Below are positions 16,025-22,955 of a stretch of 23,250 nucleotides of DNA, in pieces. The position numbers and the translations under genes are program-made. The DNA is from Candidatus Cloacimonadota bacterium (GTDB lineage: Bacteria; Cloacimonadota; Cloacimonadia; Cloacimonadales; WRIO01). The notes beneath the pieces were generated by a model. That model saw nothing but the letters and a program-made list of their open reading frames with translations. It searched no databases and was not told where the DNA came from. The stretch spans positions 1 through 23,250 of the forward strand of contig JALNXV010000013.1 in assembly GCA_023230175.1 (NCBI GenBank), given 5' to 3'. Every line of letters starts with the position of its first letter. The stretch's first letter is position 1.

Positions 16025-17692
16025 TTGAGAGTATTAGTTATAAATTTAACTCGTATGGGTGATTTGATTCAGACTATTGGTTTGTTAAATGCAATAAAAA
16101 AGAAATATCCGGATGCTAAAACTGATCTGTTAGTGATGAGCGGTTTTTATGAGATAACTCGACATTTTGATAATATTAATATGGTATATTCTTTTGATAA
16201 TGAATTATTTAACCCTAAATTGAAAGATGACTTTTGGGATGTATTTTCTGAATTATTCAAAATAGTCGATCAGCTAAATTTAAATAATTATGATTTGTTG
16301 TTGAATCCAATTGTTTCAAAGCAAAGTGCTTTATTGGCTTATCTTATAAATGCTAAAGAGAAAAAAGGTATGTTATACACTACCAATAATGAACAAAAGA
16401 TTAGCTCTGATTTTATTGCATATCATTTGGCAAATCAGCATCAATTAGGAGACCATTGTTTGAACCTGGTTGATATTTTTGCCGGCTTAGTCGGGCAAAG
16501 GATAGATTTTTCAGATTATAATTTAAATGTTGATAATGATATAGAGGACAGTCCCTCTTTAAGGAAATTAAATAAATTTTTGAATAGAAGTAATGCTGAG
16601 ATTAAAAAGATTGTCGGAATTCATATTGGTGCAAGTCAATCAAATAAAGCTTGGGATGTATCCCTCTATTTTAAACTGATAAAACAGCTTGTTGAATCAA
16701 ATGAGGTGTTAGTTATTCTTTTCGGAGGGTATAATGAAATTGATTATAAATCTATTTTTTCAGAAATTATTGCTGATAATTTTTTGAATACAATTGGAGA
16801 TTATAAATTAAATGAATTGATTTTTGCAATAAATCAGATCGATTTAATGGTTACAAATGATACAGGCCCTATGCATATTGCAACTACTTTAAAAAAACCA
16901 ATTATAGATATATCATTAGGTCCTGTAAGTAAATGGGAAACAGCACCATATTCTGAAAATACATTGATTATTGAGGCAAATATTCAATGTCATCCTTGTA
17001 GTTTTGAATATAAATGTCCACATTGGGATTGTCACTATTATATTGATCCGGAACTTGTTTATTATGCAATATTTTATAAATTAGATATTGATAAAAAGAA
17101 AACAGATTTCTATCTCTCAAGATTAAATAATAATCCTAAAATTAATCTTTTTGTAAGTAGAAAAGATATTTTTAATTTTCAAATATTTTATCCGTTATTT
17201 AAAACTGTTTTATCTGAAAAAGAATACATATTTGAAGCAAAAAGGTTTGTTTGGGCTTTAACATTAAGTAACAATCTTCAAATCACTAAAGATGATTTCT
17301 TAAGATTATATAAGAATTACTTTGATGAGCTATCCGATAGATATCAAATTTCAAAATATAAATATGCTGATATGATAAAGCTTATACAATCAATATCTAA
17401 ATACATATTAAATATAATTGTTTATTTAGAAAAAATAGAATATAATAAAAAAAGTCTTGACAAGATTAAAGAATTACTCCTATATGTAAAAAGAGATAAA
17501 CAAATATTATTTAATAAAGCTAAGGAGTATCAAGTGATATATGATTGGTTTTGGTTTGCTACTTTTAAAGAATCTGAAATTGAAGATGAAAATATTAATC
17601 AAATAGCAAGAAGTACAAAGATTGTATATAATAATTTGTATTCTCAATTACAGTTTTTTTCTGAATTGTTGAATTATAATTTGTTAGATTAA
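16025..17692 (+). CDS. GT9 (heptosyltransferase-like) glycosyltransferase
   Basis: The N-terminal MRVLVINLTRMGDLIQTIGLL and the later VGIHIGAS (197-204) and TNDTGPMHIA (277-286) are hallmarks of the GT9 family, which includes ADP-heptose:LPS heptosyltransferases. Four clustered cysteines (C322, C325, C331, C336) just after the active-site region recall the CxxC patterns in many GT9 members linked to surface glycans. At 555 residues it is about 200 longer than typical heptosyltransferases; the extra C-terminal part (about 345-555) looks helical and is unrecognised. The start is TTG 16025, with AGGAGA six bases upstream, two bases after the preceding stop. It probably acts with the CgeB-like gene before it. 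Confidence 0.85.
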   Translation: MRVLVINLTRMGDLIQTIGLLNAIKKKYPDAKTDLLVMSGFYEITRHFDNINMVYSFDNELFNPKLKDDFWDVFSELFKIVDQLNLNNYDLLLNPIVSKQSALLAYLINAKEKKGMLYTTNNEQKISSDFIAYHLANQHQLGDHCLNLVDIFAGLVGQRIDFSDYNLNVDNDIEDSPSLRKLNKFLNRSNAEIKKIVGIHIGASQSNKAWDVSLYFKLIKQLVESNEVLVILFGGYNEIDYKSIFSEIIADNFLNTIGDYKLNELIFAINQIDLMVTNDTGPMHIATTLKKPIIDISLGPVSKWETAPYSENTLIIEANIQCHPCSFEYKCPHWDCHYYIDPELVYYAIFYKLDIDKKKTDFYLSRLNNNPKINLFVSRKDIFNFQIFYPLFKTVLSEKEYIFEAKRFVWALTLSNNLQITKDDFLRLYKNYFDELSDRYQISKYKYADMIKLIQSISKYILNIIVYLEKIEYNKKSLDKIKELLLYVKRDKQILFNKAKEYQVIYDWFWFATFKESEIEDENINQIARSTKIVYNNLYSQLQFFSELLNYNLLD

Positions 17693-17711
17693 ATATGCAG
17701 AGGAGTTTTTT

Positions 17712-18311
17712 ATGCAAGTATATGTAAATGGCGAGTTGCGAGAAATAAAAATAGCTTCAATTAGTACATTATTAGATGTAGTGACTAAAGTTGAGGTCAC
17801 TTTACCTCCCGGTTACATAATGACAGAGGTTATTTTAAATGAAAAAATTTTAGAGTCAAATTGGTACCATAATGCATCAAAAATTTATTTACTTGATGAA
17901 GATAAACTCCATTTACGAGTCGAAGAATCATCAATGATAGCAAGACAAGTATTACAAAATTCTAAAGAACAGTTTAAAATGCTTTTAAAAGAAATTGAAG
18001 AAATTGCAGATGCCTTTAGATTACAAGATGATACGGAAGCTAATACAAAATTTATACAAGGTATTGAAAATCTTCAATGGTTTTTAAAGATTTTAGAAGA
18101 TGCTACTGTTTTAATAGGAAAACCTTTTGATACTATTGTTGATAATGATACCTCTTTTACAAAATACGTCAATGACTTAAGTAAACAATTAGATAGAGTT
18201 ATCAGTATTCAACAACAAAAAGACTGGATTATGTTAGCTGATATCTTAGAATATGAAGTTATTCCTGCTTTAGAAAAAATTGGTCGTTTATATACTATTT
18301 TAAATATTTAA
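17712..18311 (+). CDS. unrecognised protein with possible beta-grasp N-terminus and helical C-terminus
   Basis: I do not recognise this 199-residue protein. Residues 1-75 look strand-rich, beginning MQVYVNGELREI and ending with a leucine-containing strand (KLHLRVEES), a ubiquitin/ThiS-like layout without a C-terminal Gly-Gly. Residues 78-199 look like several long amphipathic helices (ARQVLQNSKEQFKMLLKEIEE onwards). No signal peptide, membrane segment or catalytic motif is visible, so it is probably a cytoplasmic binding or scaffold protein. GAGGAG sits six bases before the ATG. It starts 19 bases after the GT9 gene and precedes a hairpin with a T-tract, so it closes the operon. Context suggests a link to surface glycosylation, but this is inference. 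Confidence 0.75.
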   Translation: MQVYVNGELREIKIASISTLLDVVTKVEVTLPPGYIMTEVILNEKILESNWYHNASKIYLLDEDKLHLRVEESSMIARQVLQNSKEQFKMLLKEIEEIADAFRLQDDTEANTKFIQGIENLQWFLKILEDATVLIGKPFDTIVDNDTSFTKYVNDLSKQLDRVISIQQQKDWIMLADILEYEVIPALEKIGRLYTILNI

Positions 18312-18333
18312 ATGCCGTATTCTATTGTTATGA

Positions 18334-18356
18334 TACTTGAAAATCAAGTAGTTTTT
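18334..18356 (+). terminator. candidate rho-independent terminator of the large operon
   Basis: A 7-bp stem (TACTTGA with TCAAGTA, loop AA-A) is followed by G and five T. The stem is AT-rich and so weak, but it is placed as expected, 23 bases after the last stop of the operon and before the YbdG-type gene. Some read-through into the channel gene is likely, as I see no clear separate promoter in the remaining 20 bases. Confidence 0.4.
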
Positions 18357-18375
18357 GTGCTTATGGGATTGTAAT

Positions 18376-19587
18376 ATGATTGACACCTTTGTTGATTTGT
18401 TTAATTTTACCCTTATAAGTAGAGACTTATTAAAATTATTCTTGATAATTTCTTTTGCTCTATTCCTCTACTTGTTTAGTAAATTGCTTATTCATAAAGT
18501 AATACATAAATATATTATATCTAATAAAATTAAATGGGATAATTACCTCTTAAACAGAAAAGTTTTTCTTAGTATAGTCTTTTTGCCCTCATTAATCTTA
18601 ATTTTTAACTATGCAGATACTTTCCCAAAATTTGAATCTATAATAAAAAAGTTAGTTCTAACAATGATTATCATTATTATGTTAAGATTTGTAACTAATT
18701 TATTTAATGCTTTAAATGATATTTATAAAACTTTGCCAATTGCTAAAAATAAACCTATTAAAGGTTTTATCCAGATAATATTGATATTGTTATATATAGT
18801 TGCATTATTAATTATTGTCTCAATTTTTACAGAAACTAATCCTTGGGTACTAATAAGTGGTTTAGGTGCGATGACAGCTATATTAATTTTAGTTTTTCAA
18901 GAGACAATCTTATCTTTTGTAGCAAGTATAAGGATTACTTCCAGCGGAATTATTCAAATCGGAGATTGGCTCGAAGTGCCTAAATTTGGTGCAGATGGGG
19001 AAGTTATTGATATTGCTTTACATAATATACAAATTCAAAACTGGGATAAAACAATTACTAATATCCCAACTCATAAATTAATGGCGGACTCTTTTAAGAA
19101 TTGGCAAGGAATGGTCCAATCCGGTGGAAGAAGAATTATGCGAAATGTCTTGATAGATATTAATTCTATAAAATTTTGTGATAATGAAATGATAGATAAA
19201 TTTTCTAAAATTGATTACCTTAAAGATTATATTAAATTAAAACAAGCCGAATTAAACAAATATAACTTAAAAAATAATATTGATGATTCTATTATAGTTA
19301 ATGGTAGAAGATTGACTAATATTGGGATGTTTAGAGCTTATATTCTTAATTATTTAAAAAATCATCCATATATTAATAAAGATTTAATATTGTTAATTAG
19401 ACATTTATCACCTGATAGTAATGGCTTGCCTCTTCAGATATATGTTTTTTCTAATCAAACAGCTTGGGTGAAATATGAAGAGGTTCAGGCTGACATATTT
19501 GATCATCTCCTTGCAGTTGTTAATGAATTTGATTTAAGAGTTTTTCAAAATCCTTCAGGATCTGATTTTAAAAAATTGAGTAATTGA
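18376..19587 (+). CDS. ybdG: YbdG-type mechanosensitive ion channel (MscS family)
   Basis: A small-conductance mechanosensitive channel that opens under membrane tension during osmotic down-shock. From ATG 18376 it has 403 residues. Five membrane segments are visible (about 17-40, 66-84, 92-112, 130-152, 157-177). The last runs into the pore helix region (SGLGAMTAILILVFQ). The cytoplasmic beta domain carries IQIGDWLEVPKFGADGEVID (193-212) followed by a block containing NWDKTITNIPT and SGGRRI (249-254). The pattern and the length are close to E. coli YbdG (MscM) rather than the 286-residue MscS. A TTG seven codons upstream is rejected in favour of the ATG, with GGGAT seven bases before it. Confidence 0.9.
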   Translation: MIDTFVDLFNFTLISRDLLKLFLIISFALFLYLFSKLLIHKVIHKYIISNKIKWDNYLLNRKVFLSIVFLPSLILIFNYADTFPKFESIIKKLVLTMIIIIMLRFVTNLFNALNDIYKTLPIAKNKPIKGFIQIILILLYIVALLIIVSIFTETNPWVLISGLGAMTAILILVFQETILSFVASIRITSSGIIQIGDWLEVPKFGADGEVIDIALHNIQIQNWDKTITNIPTHKLMADSFKNWQGMVQSGGRRIMRNVLIDINSIKFCDNEMIDKFSKIDYLKDYIKLKQAELNKYNLKNNIDDSIIVNGRRLTNIGMFRAYILNYLKNHPYINKDLILLIRHLSPDSNGLPLQIYVFSNQTAWVKYEEVQADIFDHLLAVVNEFDLRVFQNPSGSDFKKLSN

Positions 19588-19661
19588 TTTTTTTTAAAAT
19601 ATTTTTTAGAAAAGTCGGTTTTAAATCTATATCTTTGATTATTTTGTGAATTTATGTCTAT

Positions 19662-19801
19662 AAAAGATTGTTGAATAATATCAAATATTGTTCTACGAGC
19701 TTTCAACTTGTAGAGAGTTTATTTATTGATTTTCATACAGTTAAGAAGTTCGTAGTGCAAGCAAGGATACTCGCACACCATTAATGTTTAACAGCCTTTT
19801 T
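19662..19801 (+). repeat. MITE-like repeat element, copy 1
   Basis: The left end reads TTGTTGAATAATATCAAA after AAAAG; the right end, read in reverse complement, starts AAAAAGGCTGTTAAA, giving imperfect terminal inverted repeats. Inside are an imperfect hairpin (19693-19713, CTACGAGC with ACTTGTAG) and the module GCAAGGATACTCGCAC (19761-19776). The segment from the hairpin to this module aligns by eye with copy 2. About 140 bases, too short to encode a transposase, so any movement would need an enzyme supplied in trans. Confidence 0.65.
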
Positions 19802-19813
19802 AAGTTGAGTTAT

Positions 19814-19835
19814 GATGTTGTGTTATGCTAACATC
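19814..19835. repeat. small dyad beside the nested palindrome
   Basis: GATGTT and AACATC pair across a 10-base loop. The right arm overlaps the left terminal arm of the 19831-19994 palindrome, so the two pairings would compete. Weak by itself. Confidence 0.3.
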
Positions 19836-19994
19836 TTCAATAAAAAAACTTAGATATTAATTAGTAAAAAGCAAGAGACCTCCAGGATGCTTTTTCCATC
19901 CTGGAGGTCCATTGTATATTCGTTATGTTTAACAATTTATAACTTATTTAAATATCAGCTAATTAGATAAGTTTGGTTGTTATATTGAAGATGT
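19831..19994. repeat. nested palindromic element with perfect 12-base ends
   Basis: ACATCTTCAATA at 19831-19842 is exactly inverted at 19983-19994. A second imperfect arm pair lies inside (AACTTAG..TTAATTAG at 19847-19864 with CTAATTAGATAAGTT at 19959-19973). The centre is a perfect 13-bp GC-rich hairpin (19877-19909). The element is 164 bases with no coding capacity. It differs in sequence from the four MITE-like copies around it and may be a second non-autonomous element or the template of a structured RNA. Confidence 0.6.
19866..19909. other. GC-rich hairpin with a mutually exclusive alternative stem
   Basis: GACCTCCAGGATG (19877-19889) pairs perfectly with CATCCTGGAGGTC (19897-19909) across a 7-base T-rich loop. 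AAAAAGCA (19866-19873) can instead pair with TGCTTTTT (19888-19895), using part of the same left arm and the loop. The 13-bp stem is far richer in G and C than the surrounding DNA. There is no T-tract after it on the plus strand, so it is not a typical terminator in that direction. Confidence 0.65.
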
Positions 19995-20006
19995 ATTATT
20001 GAAAGT

Positions 20007-20240
20007 AAAAAGCTGTTGAATAGTATCAAACATAGTCCTATAAATCAGCAAGAGGTGATTCGCAATTACGATCCATATAAAAGACCGGACAAGTCATTCG
20101 GTTTCTGATTAGAATATTTTATTTACATTTTGAGAAAGCCTCTTTCAGTTTGTAGGAATTTTATTGATTAATGTCCTTGTAGTTGAAGAGTTTTTAGGTG
20201 CAAATAAGGATGTTTGACAATACTATTATTCAATAGTTTT
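20007..20240 (+). repeat. MITE-like repeat element, copy 2, with internal insertion
   Basis: The left end is AAAAAGCTGTTGAATAGTAT (20007-20026). The right end in reverse complement reads AAAACTATTGAATAATAGTA, an imperfect inverted match. The hairpin seen in other copies is split: its left half (about 20037-20046) and right half (TTTCAGTTTGTAG, about 20143-20155) lie either side of extra sequence. The stretch after the right half aligns by eye with copy 1 through GTGCAAATAAGGATG (20199-20213), a decayed form of the GCAAGGAT module. Confidence 0.6.
20047..20142. other. extra segment inside repeat copy 2, possibly a gene fragment
   Basis: About 96 bases without counterpart in copy 1 interrupt the hairpin. 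The part 20064-20111 is richer in G and C than its surroundings and, read on the plus strand, gives NYDPYKRPDKSFGF then a stop. That coding-like peptide has no start or continuation. It could be the remnant of an inserted gene end or chance; I could not identify its source. The short arms AGAGG and CCTCT lie near its borders. Confidence 0.35.
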
Positions 20241-20330
20241 AGTAATATGTCCGTTATAGAACACTTGTAACATTTGTATTAACAATTATGTATTACATAT
20301 TTGTTATGGTAGGTTTATTTAATAATAATA

Positions 20331-20500
20331 TAGACTGTTGAATAATATCAAACGTTTTTCTACAAGCTTCCTAAGATAGTCAAAAATCTACTGTTGTGAG
20401 AGCATTTTTGCTTGTACTTAAAATCTTAAGCAGTATATATTCAGTAATTTATGAAACTACAAGCTTGAAGCTCGTAGAACATTGTTATTTAATAGTTTTA
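20331..20500 (-). repeat. MITE-like repeat element, copy 3, inverted
   Basis: The plus-strand left end reads CTGTTGAATAATATCAAA (20335-20352). The right end in reverse complement reads AAAACTATTAAATAACAATG. Orientation is set by the internal parts: the hairpin (20457-20477, CTACAAGCTT with AAGCTCGTAG around one G) lies at the right, and the GCAAGGATGCTCGCAC-like module appears in reverse complement at about 20393-20416. The element is therefore inverted relative to copies 1, 2 and 4. About 170 bases. Confidence 0.6.
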
Positions 20501-20549
20501 ATAATGTGTATTTTAAAGGTTTAAGTTTAATCTAATATGATTTCAAAAA

Positions 20550-20565
20550 TGGCACAAATCTTGTA
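20550..20565 (+). promoter_or_regulatory. sigma54-like promoter before the XRE gene
   Basis: TGGCAC, five bases, then TTGTA matches the -24/-12 pattern with exact spacing. The -12 GC is GT here, a departure at a normally conserved base. It lies 36 bases before the ATG at 20601. No -35 hexamer for the housekeeping factor was seen nearby. Moderate to low confidence. Confidence 0.35.
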
Positions 20566-20600
20566 TTATATTACTTTACTTAAAATGAAATGGAGGAAAA

Positions 20601-20801
20601 ATGAAACGAAATCTTGGAAAACGAATCAAGTTAAAAAGAGTTTCCCTCAATTTAAAACAGTCAGAATTGGCTAAGATTACCGGATTTTCGCAGAATTTTA
20701 TAAGTTTGGTAGAAAGAGAACAGAGGCATTCTTATACGTCTGTTGATAAGATATATAATGCTTTGAAAGACTATGAGATACAGCTTAAAAAGGCAAGATA
20801 G
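20601..20801 (+). CDS. small XRE-family helix-turn-helix regulator
   Basis: A 66-residue protein consisting of little more than one HTH_3 domain. The helix-turn-helix spans about residues 18-40 (QSELAKITGFSQNFISLVER), the typical Q-S-E-L-A start and S-Q-x-F-I-S-x-V-E-R recognition helix. Residues 45-65 make the closing helices. It has no sensor or oligomerisation domain. Start ATG follows TGGAGGAAAA, a strong ribosome binding site. The gene is solitary, between repeat copy 3 and a terminator. No toxin gene adjoins it, so an antitoxin role is not supported. It could regulate itself or the downstream surface-protein gene, but no operator repeat was identified. Confidence 0.88.
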   Translation: MKRNLGKRIKLKRVSLNLKQSELAKITGFSQNFISLVEREQRHSYTSVDKIYNALKDYEIQLKKAR

Positions 20802-20830
20802 ATTTAGAGTCTACGGGTCTAAATTTTTTT
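20802..20830 (+). terminator. rho-independent terminator of the XRE gene
   Basis: ATTTAGA (20802-20808) pairs with TCTAAAT (20818-20824) across a 9-base loop, and the right arm runs into seven T (20824-20830). It begins directly at the stop codon of the XRE gene, so the surface-protein gene downstream is a separate transcription unit. Confidence 0.65.
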
Positions 20831-20990
20831 AAATGTTTTCTAAATAATTATTGACTTAATATAATTGTTATATGGTAGTACTGTAATTTTTCTCAGAGAT
20901 ATTTTGATAAACTTTGTTTAATCAGATAAATATCAAATTGATATAAAATTATATCATCATATAAGGTCAGAATTTTCATATATTTTTATC

Positions 20991-21019
20991 TTGACATTTA
21001 TTTGGATTATAAATAAAAT
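20991..21019 (+). promoter_or_regulatory. candidate sigma70-type promoter of the surface-protein gene
   Basis: TTGACA (20991-20996), 17 bases, then TAAAAT (21014-21019, five of six). It lies 40 bases before the ATG at 21059, leaving a leader that contains AGGAGGG. The match and the spacing are the best of any plus-strand promoter in the window. Confidence 0.6.
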
Positions 21020-21058
21020 GATTATATAGTCTTAATAAACTTGTCAGGAGGGTATTAA

Positions 21059-22819
21059 ATGGGACGTACGGCAATAATAATGGTGTTTGTATTGTTAATA
21101 ATTGCAGGGTCAATATTTGTTTTATTATCAGAAAAACAGTTCAATTCAATTGATTCTATTGTAAGAGAAAATTATTCAAAACAAGCAAGACATATAGCTA
21201 ATAGCTTTGCCCATGATGCAATTAGAGTTTTAAATTGTGGGGAAGAAGAGATTGAGTATAATGAAGAATTAAATATATCTATTATTCATCAGATTGATAA
21301 TCAAGAGATATTGGGTATTCAAAATGCAAGTGTAAAAGTTATTATGAGTGAAAATGTATACAATAATACTTTAAATGCCTACGGTGAAAATATTTCTTCG
21401 AGTAATTTAAATGATAATTTCTTAGAGCCGGGGCAAACTTCCATTACTTCTACTGCTAAAATTAGAAATAGTGAAGGACAAATTTTTGAAGCAACCACAA
21501 AGTTAATATATAAACAAAAGCCTTTTTCTGAATATCAATTATTTATTCATGAATTTCCAAGTGGAAGTTATTTTACAGGTATAGATGAATTTGACGGTCC
21601 GGTATATGTTAAAGATGAGATTAGGATTGCAAAAGATTTTCCTCTCTCCGGATTTCTATATGATATGAAAGATGAATATGACGGAAATAGTTCAAATCAA
21701 TCTCCTGTTTTTAATGATTTAGTAACTACCAGCTCTTCTATAAATAATCAAACAGGTGATCAATTAACTAACATTTTTAAGGGTAGTGTATCTGAAAATA
21801 TACCTGTGCAAGCTTTTCCGGAATTTAATTCATCTGATATTATGCAAAGTTCTTGTTTTCAATGCTATCAACAATCAGGTTATCAGATGTCAAATAGTCA
21901 AAATTTTATTTCTTTATCGGGCAATAAAGTTAAAGTTGGAACAAGTCAAAATCAAAATACTAATTTACAATCTGTACCTGAAGAAGGTAAATTAAAAAAA
22001 GGTAATCAAACTTATGATAGAGTGATTTTTAGTGATAAAGATATTCATATTTCCGGTTATATAGATTTTCCTTTGACTGTTATTTCTAATGGCAATATTT
22101 ACATTAGTGGTGACATTACTTACGGATTAAATAAGAATCAAATTCAAGATCCGCGTTCAAACAATAATACTCAAGGTTTGATAGGTTTGATTGCTAATAA
22201 AGATATAATAATTGAAGCAACTAAAGAAAATAAAGAATCTGAAGAAATTACTGTAATGGCTGTAATGATGACACCAAACGGTACTGTTAAAGTAAATAAA
22301 AATGACATAAAAAGATCTGTTTCAAATTATGATGATGTTAGGATTAGATGGTGGTTAATCTTTCCTTATTCTGCGAAAGATAATTACACTAATTACAATG
22401 CAAGTATAAATAATCCTCCCTTTAAAAATTTTAAAGAGATTAATTTTATCGGTAGTAGGATTCATAAGACTTTAAGTAGTGAAACTTTTTCAGTTTATTC
22501 TTGGGGACACGGAGAACTTTTAACTAAAGCTGTGCGAGAAGATTTTAGGTATAGATATAATCCAAATATCAGTTGGCAGTTTTCTTTATCTGAGATTTGG
22601 GAGTTAATTAAAAATTATACTATTGATCTTATAATAAGATTAATTAGATGGATATTTACAGGACAATTTCCGTCCGGTGAAAGCAATATCCATGGTTTAA
22701 TGGAAAATAATTATTTTGACCCGCGTCTTAAAGATATTGCTCCTCCGGCAATGCCTTCTCTTCCAACCGGTAATATTATTATGTGGGAAGAAATCCCCGT
22801 GATAGTTAAAGCTAATTAA
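21059..22819 (+). CDS. membrane-anchored PilX/DUF4900-like surface protein
   Basis: The 586-residue protein begins with one hydrophobic segment (about residues 4-23) and a helical stretch to about residue 58, as in minor pilin-like PilX proteins, but no prepilin peptidase motif (GFTLIE type) precedes it. The middle has FDGPVYVKDEIRIAKDFPLSG (about 180-200), and later YIDFPLTVISNGNIYISGDI (337-356), GLIANKDIIIEA (377-388) and a C-terminal NYFDPRLKDIAPPAMPSLP (about 549-567). These are the successive strands and YDPRL..PP..P ending of DUF4900/PilX-like proteins, which probably form a stacked beta structure outside the membrane. A hydrophobic amphipathic insert (about 515-535) precedes the end. 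Ribosome binding site AGGAGGG is strong. It is monocistronic here. Role inferred: envelope or pilus-associated structure. Confidence 0.65.
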   Translation: MGRTAIIMVFVLLIIAGSIFVLLSEKQFNSIDSIVRENYSKQARHIANSFAHDAIRVLNCGEEEIEYNEELNISIIHQIDNQEILGIQNASVKVIMSENVYNNTLNAYGENISSSNLNDNFLEPGQTSITSTAKIRNSEGQIFEATTKLIYKQKPFSEYQLFIHEFPSGSYFTGIDEFDGPVYVKDEIRIAKDFPLSGFLYDMKDEYDGNSSNQSPVFNDLVTTSSSINNQTGDQLTNIFKGSVSENIPVQAFPEFNSSDIMQSSCFQCYQQSGYQMSNSQNFISLSGNKVKVGTSQNQNTNLQSVPEEGKLKKGNQTYDRVIFSDKDIHISGYIDFPLTVISNGNIYISGDITYGLNKNQIQDPRSNNNTQGLIGLIANKDIIIEATKENKESEEITVMAVMMTPNGTVKVNKNDIKRSVSNYDDVRIRWWLIFPYSAKDNYTNYNASINNPPFKNFKEINFIGSRIHKTLSSETFSVYSWGHGELLTKAVREDFRYRYNPNISWQFSLSEIWELIKNYTIDLIIRLIRWIFTGQFPSGESNIHGLMENNYFDPRLKDIAPPAMPSLPTGNIIMWEEIPVIVKAN

Positions 22820-22955
22820 GAGGTAATTTGATATTTTAATATTATTTGAGAATTATCTTTGTTTGTGGTTAGTTTTAATCGAAATATTATGAATTAATAA
22901 TACCTGTTTCTCTTGAAGATAATATATATAAATTAATTAATCAATTATGCATACC

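Larger units (their letters stand above)
19588..20600. other. 1-kb repeat-rich intergenic region without a gene
   Basis: No convincing reading frame occurs in either direction. The stretch holds three copies of a MITE-like element (19662-19801, 20007-20240, 20331-20500), a separate nested palindrome (19831-19994) and, near the right end, a sigma54-like promoter for the XRE gene. The first 74 bases and 20241-20330 are AT-rich with nothing recognised. No terminator hairpin was found directly behind the channel gene. Confidence 0.75.

Noticed and set aside
18355..18375. Upstream TTG start for the YbdG-type channel
   Set aside because: It would begin inside the T-tract of the candidate terminator and has no ribosome binding site.
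19877..19909. Ordinary terminator for the channel gene
   Set aside because: It is 290 bases past the stop, lacks a trailing T-tract on the plus strand, and sits in the centre of a larger palindrome.
19588..20600. tRNA or other classical RNA gene
   Set aside because: No GGTTCGAATCC-like T-arm or cloverleaf could be found in the non-coding stretches.
20601..20801. Antitoxin of a toxin-antitoxin pair
   Set aside because: The HTH protein would fit, but it is followed directly by a terminator and no toxin-sized frame adjoins it on either side.
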